DNA of 64,000 bases from Siphonodentalium dalli (lineage: Eukaryota > Mollusca > Scaphopoda > Gadilida > Siphonodentaliidae), in the NCBI GenBank assembly GCA_032622095.1, contig CP136069.1, positions 124,887,450 through 124,951,449 on the forward strand, read 5' to 3'. Below, one piece after another: positions 11,728-23,087 of this stretch. The notes beneath the pieces are model-generated. The model saw nothing but the letters and a program-made list of their open reading frames with translations. It did not search any database and had not been told where the DNA came from. Made by a program: the position numbers and the translations under genes. Numbering within the stretch: the stretch's first letter is position 1; each line of letters starts with the position of its first letter.

Positions 11728-12610
11728 AATCATCTAATCACGCGTCACGGGCGGAGCTAGGTCGTTTTCCTCTAGCTAACGATGCTGTACTTCAATTATT
11801 CAAATATATGAGTAAACTTTCTAAAGTAAATAGTGAAAAAAAAATATCCGGGTCTTTTGAAGAATCAATAACTTGTAAACTTTCATCTTGGGCCACGCAA
11901 CTATCGAAATGGGATGTTAGACTAAACGATGATAATACTTTTTCAGGAACGAATCTGAGGCAGTTGGTCGTGAAGTTAAAACAAGAACACATCTCGCAGT
12001 TTAAACATGATATATTCGACGACGATAAATTGGGTGGAAAAAACAAATTACGCACTTACAGGTTATTCAAGGAAGAATATATCATTGAACCATATCTCAC
12101 GTGTACGAAATCACAAGAAGCTAGAGCATATTTTACTAGACTTCGCGCGAGTAATCATGTTCTAGAAATAGAAAAAGGGAGACACAGACAGCCTAAGACA
12201 AAATTAGAAAAGCGAATATGCCCTGTATGCAAACAGAATAGAATTGAAACGGAGATACATTTTGTCATGGAATGCGATGCATATAAGGATCTCAGACATA
12301 ATTTGTTCGAAACGATTGGAAGAAACGAACCGAATTTTTACAAGATGAACGAAGCGAACAAATTTTTAAATATCATGAAAAACAAGCATGGGAAAATAAC
12401 TGCTTATGTGTGCAACATGATCCGGTTATTCTTCATTCGGAGAAAACAGCTCATTAGTAGTTGACAATTGCAAATGTGTCATGATCAATATTAGAAATTA
12501 ACTATATTATGTTTGTTATTATGTTGTTTATGATATATATGTTCGTTATTTTCAATTGTGCAACTGCCAAAAATTGGTGTATTGCAATAAATATATCAAT
12601 CTATCTATCT
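11728..12610 (+). mobile_element. 5'-truncated non-LTR retrotransposon (LINE) 3' fragment
   Basis: The fragment interrupts the right arm of fold-back A between TTGTATAT and AACGAATCGAGCG. The uninterrupted sequence (TTGTATATTAGCATAACGAATCG) is seen in copy B near 38530 and, inverted, near 7145. It carries the end of an ORF, a short 3' UTR and a simple-repeat tail of CTAT units (12594-12610). This is the usual structure of a dead-on-arrival LINE insertion. Confidence 0.8.
11733..12464 (+). pseudogene. C-terminal remnant of a LINE ORF2 with reverse-transcriptase-type zinc finger
   Basis: The frame is open from the insertion boundary to TGA at 12462-12464, about 243 codons. It includes RAELGRFPL, a helical basic region, and a knuckle CPVC-x10-H-x4-C (ICPVC...IHFVMEC) like the zf-RVT domain that ends many LINE ORF2 proteins. 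The reverse transcriptase and endonuclease domains are missing because of 5' truncation. An internal ATG at 11808 gives 218 residues but is not a real start. The frame is intact, so the insertion may be fairly young. Confidence 0.75.
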
Positions 12611-12849
12611 AACGAATCGAGCGAAAAACAAGACGGCATGTGACATCATCTTTACTATAACGGCGATCAAAGAGACCTGGTGCATTTAAAAATGGCCGCC
12701 ATGATGGACGCCATCTTGTCTGGAGTCTCTGCGGCCACTTTTTTTTCTTGTTAACAAGTGAAAAAATTAGAGGAAACCTTAAGGAAGAAAATTAGTGGGG
12801 TGAAGTTAAGTCCTGGGGGTGCAGAGGTCGACCAATATCTCCGGGACTA

Positions 12850-13081
12850 ATAGCTATGATCGGACATTTGTAAGATCACTAAAATTCACCAATAAATAAT
12901 TGCTGTAAATTATAAGTCTAATGATTATACCAATATTGCAACAAGAATCGTACAAGGTACGTATAGTTCAGATTCAGGCCGTGTCTTCAGGTGGCAATCC
13001 AATCAAAATGAGTCTGTTACTATAAATTCAAAAAGAATAGTAGGCGAGTGAATCCTACTGGGGTACTATCGTAAAATATTG
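12850..13081. other. spacer between two transposons; nothing seen
   Basis: AT-rich sequence with no ORF, repeat or motif that I can support. Confidence 0.4.
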
Positions 13082-13524
13082 TATCTCACGTGACTTTGTT
13101 ATTGAAATCAAGCTTTCCGATTGGTTGGCTACTCGACTCTATTAGTCGTAGTTGTATACCGCGCCTTCAAGTCTCTCCCGTCGTGCACTATGCATATGTA
13201 GTTTTGACTACTAAAAATAGTAACGAACACTACATCAAACTTTGTTCTGAAACTACTTGTTATTTCGCCGCTGATCCAAATTAAAGCTTCAGTAAGGCGA
13301 ACATCAATTGTCTGAACTTAGTAAAAGTTGAAATTAGTAGTTTCCTACTGCTAAATCCAAATTACTAAGAATTAATTAAAAAACAAACAAACAAACAAAC
13401 CTGAACAAAGAGGAATTTAAAAAAAAAAAATTGTTTTTTTTACATATAATTTTTTTTTCTTTTAAAAAAAATGGTGTTTGCCCACTGGTTTGCCTTTAAT
13501 TTCTGCATTTGTTCGATACAATAT

Positions 13525-14340
13525 AATAATTAGAGCATGACTTGTCGTGAAATACGCCGATATAGTGCATAGTGCGGTTGTGTAGTTCACTCCGCTTCGC
13601 GTCGTGAACTACACAACCTCACTATAGTATAGTCGGAGAAGGCGAAAAAAATGGTGAACCTAGAAGAAATTGGTAGGGAAGCGGTTTTTATGTCATTGGA
13701 CGCGGGAATTTCTGCCGAATAATATATCCAAAATCCGCTAAAATCCGCTTTGAGCAATTATTTCTACATCACTTTAAAATAGGGGTCCTCTTTCAAATAT
13801 GTGTGCTGATTTTCTAATGAGCGATTCATTGGCAAACATTGGGTACCAAGATAACATTGCTATATTATTGTAACTGTGATATGTATAACATCCAGTATGT
13901 ATTTAACTTTGTAAATAAGTCAATATTGGCCACAGTTTCCGCGAAATGTTAATTTTTTTATCGAAAATATCATTCAGTTTCGCGAAAAATGTGTCGCGTT
14001 TAAAAAAATATATCCGAGTAAATTGTATATTGTTTGGAGATTTGTTCATCGAATGTGTCGCAAATGATATTTAAATGTGCACAAGCATGTCCTGAATACG
14101 TCAATATGAAACGTGGATAATTTAATTAAACATAGAGTACAAATATCTGAACAATATTAACCCTGCCCCCAAAACATGAAATTTCAGGTAAAAACAATTG
14201 AAAAAATAAAATACTTAAAACTATAACACTACCTATTTATTGATCAACTATGGGGTATTTGTAATTCTTTTAAATCATTTTGGTAGCATGTTTATAGAAA
14301 ATTAGTGGTTATTTTATGAATATAACAGAGAACACCCGTA
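13525..14340 (+). repeat. left long terminal inverted repeat of the Academ-like element
   Basis: The sequence from TAGAGCATGACTTG through AATACGCCGATATAGTGCAT, ATCCAAAATCCGCTAAAATC, AAATGTGCACA and TATTTATTGATCAACTATG matches the reverse complement of 18190-18995 in the same order, with scattered substitutions. By eye identity is lower than for a recent insertion. Confidence 0.75.
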
Positions 14341-14344
14341 TAGT

Positions 14345-15044
14345 ATATATACATTGACCCAATAAAAGGCGAGCAATTGTTAACTCAGCTGCTGAACTTG
14401 ATATAAATATTTTCAGAATCGAGTTTGGGGCAGGTATGTGGTGGATATCTCATGAATATTCAAAAATCCACCTAAATCCGACTGGGAAATATATAATGAA
14501 CCTAAGAACTGTGCAAGGGGGTCACATTTAACCCATTTTGTTTTGATTCTCCCATGCAATCACAATGAATGGCTATTACACATGGAGTTAGTAAAGAGCG
14601 TCAAATATGATCTTCATGCGTCATATAGTATATTAATGCCACACCAAACAATGTAGCATTGTATACTGAACTATGCGTATCCAAATGCCCTTTTTTAATT
14701 TGCCAAGCATCTGCCACCCACAACGCATCGACACATTTTGTCACTTTTATGCAAGCAGCACTATTATCATATCGATACACGTGTATTAATATGTCTATAT
14801 TGTCAAACTTCGTCTCCTGCTGAAACCAACGATGTAAACGCACGCTAGAGACAATTTGATTGTAATTCTCACTGATGAGGCTATCTCGGTGAGAGTGTTG
14901 TAATTCATTGTTTTATTAGAATCACATTTTCTATCATTTGAGATTAATCATAGTTTATTTGAGTGTCATATTAATAGGTGTATTAGTATAGATATGTCTG
15001 AGGAATTAGTCATTTATCGGCTGACTTATGTGTCATAATTATGT
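14345..15044. other. internal 5' region of the Academ-like element
   Basis: This lies between the left inverted repeat and the first recognisable codon of the degraded gene. A - strand frame at 14601-14843 has no family resemblance and is probably chance. No promoter is obvious. Confidence 0.4.
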
Positions 15045-17965
15045 AGTATCGGGTTTGATGAAGAGCAATCAGTTGCTGTTTTGGAGAAAGGCATATTAAC
15101 CCTCATTAGTTTCGGCGAGAAATGTGATCGGCTAGACCTCGTGCGTTACTTAAATAGTCGCATTAGTGCAAGTCCTATTAGAAATATGTTGGTACACAGA
15201 AAACGCAGACGTGATTTTACAGATTCTAAGAGAGGGTTGTGCAGTGCTAGTGGCAATGTTGAGATGTCAGCGCCAAAAAAACTCAGATCTAGCCTGTTAC
15301 CTTTCAATTACAAAGATGACTGCTTGATATGTGAACAACGTACATGCCCATTTCGATAAAAACAATCCTCTTAGAACACAAGTTCGAAGTGTCACCACAC
15401 TTCCACTGCGCAACAAGTTATTAGAGTGTTGCGCGAAAAGGGGGGATTCGTTTATCTTTTTGTCCATACAAAACATCATGGTTGTATCGATCTGGTTGCG
15501 GCTGAAGCTGTTTACCATGACAGTTGTCTCAATCGTTTCATGTTGAAAAAATATATCACAGTACCAACGGATCGAAAGCCACAGTCCGGTCGGAAAATAG
15601 ACAATGAAATTCAGCAATGGTTTCAAATTGTCTGTGAGTGGATTGAGTCAGAATATGGTGCCGAATTATACACTCTCTATGAACTTCATAGTAAGATGGT
15701 AGAATTCTCTGGTGGGTCCGAAGTATATTCCATAAAATGGCTAAAGGAGAAGTTACTTGACCACTATGGGACCTACATAGTTTTTTCTGAGGTGGATGGT
15801 CGAATCAACGTTATTTGTTTCAGAAATATGGCCAATTTCATAATCAATGATAAGTGGTACGCCGAGAAAAAAATGACATTGAGGAAGAAGCCGAGAGGAT
15901 AGTAATGGCAGCTGCCAAGATTATCAGAGCTCAATTGAGTGAGATGGAGTACAGTGTACATCCTTACCCTAGCATGGATGACATTTCTGATGTTGAGCAA
16001 GGTAAAGGCTTTATTACAGCCCAACTGCTAACTCTGTTGAAAGTTCTGGTTCCTTTAGAATTGAAGCAAATCACTATTGGTCAGTCTATTATTCAAGCAG
16101 CACACCACGATCAGTGGTATTACCGATTTTAATCGGCCTTGGTGTCGAGCTGGACCATATATTTGGGTCAAATTGGCTTGTAACGGAACTATCGCGATTA
16201 GGCTTCTCGATTAATTACTATGAAGTTGAGTTGTACAAGCAGTCAGTAATCCAGGCCGAAGATGACGACAGTGTTCTTGCTTCATATTTCCAAGGGACGT
16301 TTATACAGCGGGTTGCAGATAACGTGGACCATAATGTTGCAACACTAGATGGTCACGGGACATTTCATGGAATGGAACTAATTGATGTATGTACTCCACG
16401 CGATTATTCCCCACTACAGCCAAGACAACAGTTAGTCATAAGACAACAAAGCTCCAAGGTTGATGATATTGTGAAAGGCAAAGGAGTGCCTTATATTCAC
16501 CAATACATGAGTTGTCCCGAAAAGTGACTTTCAATAGTCACATACAAGCCTATGCTCCAACTACAGTTCGTACATACATTGCCCAACATATATCAATTCA
16601 GATTTGCTCTTGCATGCAGGGCGGCTTTCCAGTAAGCGAGCACACATATACCCAATTGGTCGGGTCTATATGGAACATATATTCTCCGAGTGCCCAAATG
16701 GCCCATCCAATAAATCAGAAGTGTTTTTGCCTATCATTGATTTGAATCCGTCTGACGAGTCCTGTATTTATTCGACATTGCTTTTCATACAGAATCAGAC
16801 TATCAAACAAAGCATTTCAACCCCATGCTTGACATTTGATTAGCCACTGTGGTTAAAGGTAGTATAATGATGTGCTTCCTTGGAAGCATTAGTTCCACGA
16901 TGAAGGGATCTGGTTTGGAATGGAAACAATATAATTATATATGGTCCTAATGCAGTACAGCATATGATAAGTGGAATGGCAATCTCAACATCTATTCGTG
17001 GCCACATACTAGTAGAGGTAGCTCTTTATAACAAGTTAACATCGGCTGTCGTCGAATAACCCGATAGAGTACTGCCTGACATACAGAATCAGCGGGCGAA
17101 ATTGTCAACGCTGTAGATAACGAAACTGGTCTTCTGTCTGACACTTACAACGTTTTGGAAACACTTGATCCACATGATGGACAGATATAAAAACTGACAA
17201 TATCAGACACTAGATGGGAAAGAGGTAATTGTGGCGGCCGATGGCACTGATTTGTTAGTCCTGCTCGTGTACCATTGGAATGAAGACATGGCATATATAT
17301 ATACTTCCTTTCAAATGCAGGGAAGACAGTCAAGGGTGGTGTAGCTATCTGGAAAATCCAAGATATTGTGCAGAAGGACGACCAACATTCTCTTTATTCA
17401 TACCTGGACTGGATGCGGCACAACATCAGCGACATACGGGCAAGGTAAAACAAGCATGCTAAAGAAAATAGAGTCGCCCGAAATACAACAAATGGCGAGT
17501 GTCATAAGCAACATACAGCTGACGAAAAACTCGTTGGCGATGTTGGTGTGAAATTCTTCAAGATGATTTATGTTGGCAAAAGGAATGACACTCGGAATGG
17601 TTTGAGGAAATTCTTGGAAATGATTTCCTTGGCCAGAGGATTATTGGATCCGCAGAAATTACCACCGACGGAACGGGCAGCATATTTCCATAGCCTATTA
17701 AAGAGTTCACATGCAGGTTATGATATGGAAATATCTGGGGGACACACATATGGACCCAGCAGAGTGGGGGTGGAAAACCCAAGGGACACAATACAGTCAT
17801 GACAGACATAGAAGCTGCACCCGATTCATTGCTAAAATTCGTCAGTTGCAAGTGCAGGCTAGTGCATGAGTAGGACTTCTTGTGGGAATAACTCATGTAC
17901 AAAAAGTGGACTCCATTGTGTTGTAGCCTGCGGTGACTGTCGTGGTGATGGCTGAACAAATTTGG
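15045..17965 (+). pseudogene. degraded transposon gene with XPG/PIN-like nuclease motifs and Cys-rich tail
   Basis: One ancestral reading order survives in pieces across shifting frames. An N-terminal segment (about 15045-15357) ends CLICEQRTC. Then come DLVAAEAVYHDSCLNRFM (about 15490-15545), EEAERIVMAAAKII (about 15885), IGLGVELDHIFGSNWL and VADNVDHNVATLDGHGTFHG (16115-16375), IIDLNPSDESCIYSTLLF (about 16735), AADGTDLLVLL (about 17235), HTWTGCGTTSATYGQGKT (about 17395), LPPTERAAYFHSL (about 17660) and a Cys-rich end CRTSCGNNSC...CVVACGDCRG (about 17865-17955). GTDLLVLL and GC(D)TTS..G.GK resemble the acidic and helix-hairpin-helix motifs of FEN/XPG nucleases. The usual Asp of GCD is Gly here (codon GGC 17417-17419). 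At least five frameshifts or stops make it non-functional. Confidence 0.65.
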
Positions 17966-18189
17966 AGGAAATTCTCATTGATGAAGGCGAGACTGAGAGC
18001 TGAAAGTGGAACACCAATATGACAAAACATTACTTTGGTTAAATTTTGGTCCCTATTATGACACCCATCTTGGAGTATGAAGGTCACGTTGTAACACCTA
18101 TGTGTGTATGAACTGTTGTTCTTTTTAGCAAAATACATCAGATATTATTCTATGAGTAGTTATACCAGGTTCAATGGTCGAGTTGATAA

Positions 18190-18995
18190 TGTTTTGCCTT
18201 TTCCGACTACATACATTGTATATATTATAATATCGGGGTTTCTCTCTCATATTCACAACATAACCAATACTTTTCTATAAACATGTCACTAAAATGACTT
18301 AAAAGTATTACGCATACCTCATAGTTAATCAATAAATAGTTAGTGTTATGTTTTAAGTGTTTTTATATTTTCCATTTTTTTTACCTGAAATTTCATTTTT
18401 TGGGGGTAGGGTTAATATTTTTCAGATATTCTTGCTCTATTGTTAATTAAATTATACATGTTTCATACTGTTGTATTGAGGATATGCATGTGCACATTTT
18501 AATACCAATTGCGATAAATTCGATTATCCAATTTCCAAAAAATATGCAAATTACTCGGAGATTATTTTGAAAAAGAAACACTTTTTTGGGCAAGTGAATG
18601 ATCCTTTCGTAAAAAAAATAAAAATAGGGCCGAAATTTCCGTCAATATTGACTAATATATAAAGGGTAGTATAGACTGAAGGTAACACTAGTAACAATTA
18701 TAGTTATCTGTCAATGTCATCTTGGTACCCACTGTTTTACAATTTATTGCTAATTTGAAAATCAACACAAAGGTGACAATATTTCAAAGTGATGTAAAAA
18801 AAATTGCTCAAAACGGATTTTAGCGGATTTTGGATATGTTGTTCTGGAGATGTTCCCGCGTGCAATGACATAAAAATCGCTTCTCTACAAATTTATTCTA
18901 GGTCCAACCCTTCCCCGGCTATACTACTATGCACTATATCGGCGTATTTCACTCCAAGCCATGCTCTATTTATTAAATAGTATAGCAGTGTGCAG
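18190..18995 (-). repeat. right long terminal inverted repeat of the Academ-like element
   Basis: Reverse complement of the left repeat in the same order: GGCGTATTTCAC, AGCGGATTTTGGATAT, TGTGCACATTTTAAT and CATAGTTAATCAATAAATAG all have counterparts. The best-conserved blocks are around 18330-18420 and 18780-18900. Confidence 0.75.
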
Positions 18996-19259
18996 CCAAT
19001 CATAAGGCGATAAAGTCACGTGAGATATAAGATTTATTTATAATGGCCAACAGCTGTGGATATTATATAGTCAGACACATTTATATAAATGTTGTAACTC
19101 TTCAACATGTCAGTGGTTGCAACACTGACTATAACTTTTGAATGTTCCAGCATCCACCATCGACGTATAAATATAGATCGATGCATCCACACTGTAGGAT
19201 GATTTAAAGGCCCACTTAATTTTTTGAACCTTCAGATCGCATATAAAAAATATATGCCA

Positions 19260-20905
19260 TAATATTACCATATATATGCTGGCGTAATTAACGACCAACA
19301 GCTAAACCGAACGCATAAGCTAGGATATATCTGTGCCTTTTTTTTAATCTTATTAAAATAACTTCATAGATGCGTATTCCCATCAAATCAGATTCACTTG
19401 GGCCTTATTAGTGCAGCGGCCAAATCGAAAAAGAGCTCTTACTTTTCGAGATACCCTATAATACCCACCATATATGAAGGTGATGACCCCCCTTTTCGGA
19501 CGCCGGATTCGGTGTCTGTTATGGTGTATTCCGGATGGCAGACCAGCGTACGCTGGGTGCATTCGGGCACATATTTCGGATGCCGGATGCTTCCATTGAC
19601 ATTCTTCTTGTCGTTAAACACCAAAAAACAACCAAGTTCCGTCCGCCAATTCGTATTTCTTTGATCGAACATAATATTCTACACAATTCAGCTTGTTGTC
19701 TACTTCTCGTTATTATAGTTAAATGTTAATTAAAAATAGTATCGTAATGATGACCTGTGGTTTGCTATGTGTTATCAGATTATAACTTCAGTAAAAAAAA
19801 TAATCAGTCAAGCTGCTAAACGAAAAAAATAGCCATAATATGGGATGCCAAATTGACATTTAATAAATAATTGAGCTTAAGCGCAATAAGGAATCCCTTA
19901 ACCCCAATAAGGGAATATCTAATTGCACTTAAGTGCAATAAGGAAATTCCTTATTGCGTAAGGAAATTCCTTATTATTGCGCTTAAGCGCAATATAAGGA
20001 GTCTCTTATTGCGTTAGCGCAATAAGGAATCTCTTCAAGTATCTTATTGTGCTTAAGCGCTATAAGAAATATTTTTATTGCGCTTAAGTGCAATAAGGAA
20101 TATTCTTGTTGTGCTTAAGTGCAATTAGATCTTCCCTTATTGCGCTTAAGCGCAATAAGGGATTACTTATTGCGCTTAAGTGCAATAAGACATTCCTTAT
20201 TGCACTGAAGCGCAATTAATATCTCCCTCATCACCCTTCTGCAAATAGTAGAATTATCCTATATTTGCTCCACGCATTGTACCATGGAATAAACCATTTG
20301 AATTATAGGGAGTTTATGTAATGTGGCTAATTGCGCTTAAATAAGGAATATTCCTTATTGCGCTTAAGCGCAATTAGCTCTTATTGCGCTTAAAGAATAT
20401 TCCTTATTGCACTTAAGTGCAATAAGATATTCCTTATTGCGCTTAGGTGCAATAAGGAATTTTCTTATTGCGCTTAAGCGCAATTAGATCTTCCCTTATT
20501 GTGCTTAAGCGCAATAAGGGATTCCTTATTGCGCTTAAGCTCAATTATTTATTAAATGTCAATTTGGCTTCCCATAACTATAGCCATATATATATGCAGA
20601 CCAATTCCAATGCATCATGTCAACTTTTGCTTCATTACTCACTCTATTTTCAATACATTTTACATTTAGTGAAAAGACTATTCCGGATGCCGTCTCTCTG
20701 TTATGGAGTATGCCGGGGTCAGTTTTAAGCAGGATGCCGGATTCCAGGTGGAGGGGGGGTCGTCACCCTCATATATATGCAAGTGTAATTAACGAACCAC
20801 ATGCATATAAAGCTAGGATATATCTGTGCCTTTTTTAAATCTTATCAAAATAACTTCATAGATGCGTATATTCCCATCAAATAAGATTCACTTGGGCCTT
20901 ATATC
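19260..20905. repeat. direct repeat pair (about 150 bp) flanking a palindrome-array element
   Basis: The copies at about 19260-19420 and 20765-20905 share GTAATTAACGA, AGCTAGGATATATCTGTGCC, AATAACTTCATAGATGCGTA and AGATTCACTTGGGCCTTAT. Between them lie GC-richer blocks containing CCGGAT and the array at 19838-20575. A diverged relative is at about 42.38-42.87 kb. Confidence 0.65.
19838..20575. repeat. fold-back element with TTGCGCTTAAGCGCAA palindrome array
   Basis: The flanking arms are inverted. The left arm reads GGGATGCCAAATTGACATTT AATAAATAATTGAG and the right arm reads the complement ending GGCTTCCC. Between them are about two dozen copies of palindromes such as TTGCGCTTAAGCGCAATAAG, spaced by GGAATATTCC-like words that are themselves palindromic. 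An interruption at about 20225-20335 lacks the motif. Confidence 0.8.
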
Positions 20906-20929
20906 ATGGTATGATTATGATTAAGTACA

Positions 20930-21343
20930 CAGGTCAGGGAGAACCCAAAATCGATGTACTAAACCTCGATTTGTGTAAACAACCTTGATCGAGGTTCTTC
21001 GAGAACATGTGACCACTGGTGATATAGTGTGGAGTATTTTATCTTACACCTATGAGAGGCCAAATTCACATTTAATAATTAATTGTGCTTGATTGCGCGC
21101 AAGCACAATTAATTATTAAATGTGAATCTGGCCTCCCATAGGTGTAAGATGAAACACGGTGAAATACTCCACACTACCGTAGCCTATATTACTTCCATTA
21201 GTATCATATGTAGTTTAGAGTGTTTCCCCTTATATCATGGGTGTATGTTTTGACCAGTGGTCACATGGTCTTGAAGAACCTCGATCGAGGTTTTTAACAC
21301 AAATCGAGGTTTAGTACATCGATTTTGGGTTCTCCCTGACCTG
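20930..21343. mobile_element. 414-bp fold-back MITE (CAGGTCAGGGAGAACCC ends)
   Basis: The left end CAGGTCAGGGAGAACCCAAA is mirrored by the right end TTTGGGTTCTCCCTGACCTG. The inner arms include GTACTAAACCTCGATTTGTG, GTGGAGTATTT and GGCCAAATTCACATTTAATA. The centre is a single palindrome based on AAGCACAATTAATTATTAAA. A solo right half is at 24945-25112. Confidence 0.8.
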
Positions 21344-21929
21344 GTACACTCCTATAATCCTATAGCTAGCTAAATTAGGTCAATCATACATCAGGGCATG
21401 TGAGAAATCAGAGATATACAATGCAAACAGACTATGAGCTCACCACCTCAGACTTAAAACCTAAAAAAAACATTTATAATATTAAGCCGTGCCTTTTGTA
21501 CAAATTATTATAGAATATAAACTCCCAACATCAAACTGAAAGTATTCAAAGTTAAGACTGTTGATTGTTGTCAAGATGGGTGTATTTTACTGAAATTAAC
21601 CATTATATTATTGACGCTGTGTGCGCTATCCGATTGAGATGTGTTCTATACGAAGAAGCTTGTCGATTTCAGCATGTTCATTTCATTAATAAAATGCCAT
21701 CATGTCGATTTCAACAAATAAACTCGATGAACAACATCATCATGTAGCTTTCACCATCGACATGATTTATATTTTAGGCCACTCCAATGGAAATATTTGA
21801 CAGTACTTAATATGTCATAATTATGTTCTCAATAGAATGTAAACCGCCGCTACAAATCAACATCACTGCATGTGCATAATTCCGATAGTAACTCTCCTCA
21901 TTTTGGAACGCCAGCAATTGAAAGACACA

Positions 21930-22072
21930 CATGTTATGGCTTATTAATTAACGGCCTGATAGGAATGTTTAACATCCCGAGGGCCTATTAGAGGCCAGAG
22001 ACGCAGCTAATAGGCCCGAGGGCTGTTAAGTCATTCCTGGGGGGGGGGCATTAATAAACCATGACGCCGGAC
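21930..22072. repeat. small inverted repeat (GGCCTATTAG arms)
   Basis: The inverted pairs ATGGCTTATTAAT / ATTAATAAACCAT, AGGAATG / CATTCCT and CCCGAGGGCCTATTAG / CTAATAGGCCCGAGGG nest about a centre near 22.0 kb. Probably a short MITE. The interval 21344-21929 holds no gene that I can support. Confidence 0.55.
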
Positions 22073-22490
22073 AAAATCATGTTATTACTATTATTACTAG
22101 TACTGCTCTGTCCTCATGTGATCACGTGATCGTGACTAAAAAAAATTAACTAGTGGAAGCAGGCGTTAATGAAAAAAAGCTTTGAATGATTATAAGGCCT
22201 GCCGCCCACTTCCGGTCAGCTTCGTCTCAAAATTATGGAATCTTATCATGTGAGTAAAATACTGTTAATCTACTAGAGAATGCCCTCTATAGTGGTAATA
22301 ATAATATTTTATTGCATAGATTGTTATTATAAAACCGTATATCAAGGCACTATCAAGTAACCCTCAGAATTATGTGCAACTCTGTAACTTTTGCTCTGCA
22401 GATTTGTATGGAAATGCCCATTCAAAATTGGTCACTTGACCTCCCATTTAATCAGAAAATGACAATCAGCTTGATTACTACACAGTGAAG

Positions 22491-23087
22491 TACGGAAGCG
22501 TAGAGGCGCCAGATGAATTATATTGGTATCTTGCTGCAGCAAGTTAACTATCATGCTGCAACAAGTTAACTATCCTGCTGCAGCAAGTTACTATCTTGCT
22601 GCAGCAGGTTAGTTATCTTGCTGCAGAAATGTTGTAAAAAATGTGAATTTTCGAAATTTGTTTTTTGTTGGTGAAATTTGGATGTAAAAAGGCTTTATAA
22701 AGAGCATATAATTTATGATGGAAAGAGAAAGTAATTAGTTATAAATACTCATTGACGAGTAGTCCCTCAATATATCAGAGATAGCTAGAAAGAGAAAATA
22801 ATTATTTATAATTAGTTCAAATTAGACTGTATATGACTCATAGTCCCAGAAAATACTCATCGACGAGTAGTCCCATTAGTAACTTGCTGCAGCAGGATAG
22901 CTATTAACTTGCTGCAGCAAGAATGCTGCAAGATAGTAACTTGCTGCAGCAGATCTGCATATAGCTAACTTGCTGCAGCAAGATATAGTAACTTGCTGCA
23001 GCAGGATAGCGAACTTGCTGCAGCAAGATAGTAACTTGCTGCAGCAAGATACCAATATAATTCATCTGGCGCCTGTACGCTTCCGTA
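22491..23087. repeat. fold-back element with CTTGCTGCAGCAAG palindrome array
   Basis: Terminal inverted repeats run from TACGGAAGCGTAGAGGCGCC to ATTGGTATCTTGCTGCAGC on the left, with the complement on the right (ending GCGCCTGTACGCTTCCGTA). Inside are about twelve CTTGCTGCAGCAAG palindromes (PstI core) separated by short AT-rich spacers such as TTAACTATC. A central about 240-bp AT-rich segment contains a repeated ACTCATYGACGAGTAGTCCC. Confidence 0.8.

Larger units (their letters stand above)
6562..12849. mobile_element. giant fold-back element, copy A (about 6.3 kb with insertions)
   Basis: The ends are TAGTCCAGGAGATATTGG (left) and its near-exact complement CCAATATCTCCGGGACTA (right), each next to ATA, a possible 3-bp target duplication. 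The whole element folds about a centre near 9.47 kb. The outer arms are highly similar, for example 7020-7900 against 11000-11700 and 12620-12760. The inner arms are diverged but recognisable, for example 8160-8400 against 10450-10720 and 8790-9170 against 9780-9970. Copy B (34.6-38.8 kb) has the same interior in the opposite orientation. Many ORFs of 60-110 codons are shared by both copies, but none resembles a transposase and they occur on both strands. Nested insertions are a TTAA MITE (6671-7005) and a LINE fragment (11728-12610). Confidence 0.8.
13082..19027 (+). mobile_element. about 5.9-kb DNA transposon with long inverted repeats (Academ-like)
   Basis: The outermost matching ends are TATCTCACGTGACTTT (13082) and AAAGTCACGTGAGATA (to 19027). 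Long inner inverted repeats occupy about 13525-14340 and 18190-18995. They flank a single degraded + strand gene with XPG/PIN-like nuclease and Cys-rich motifs. Academ is a DNA transposon superfamily reported to encode an XPG-like nuclease, so I place it there tentatively. A clear target duplication is not visible. The left repeat contains an extra about 390-bp insert (13140-13525, with an (AAAC)5 tract at 13383-13402) and a 15-bp-arm hairpin insert (13576-13618) absent on the right. Confidence 0.65.

Noticed and set aside
15081-16843. Intact multi-exon host gene
   Set aside because: Frame changes lack splice sites, stops interrupt conserved blocks, and the whole lies between long inverted repeats. 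A dead transposon gene explains it.
19838-20575. CRISPR-like array
   Set aside because: Repeats are palindromic words with AT-rich, non-unique spacers of irregular length in a eukaryotic context, with no cas genes.
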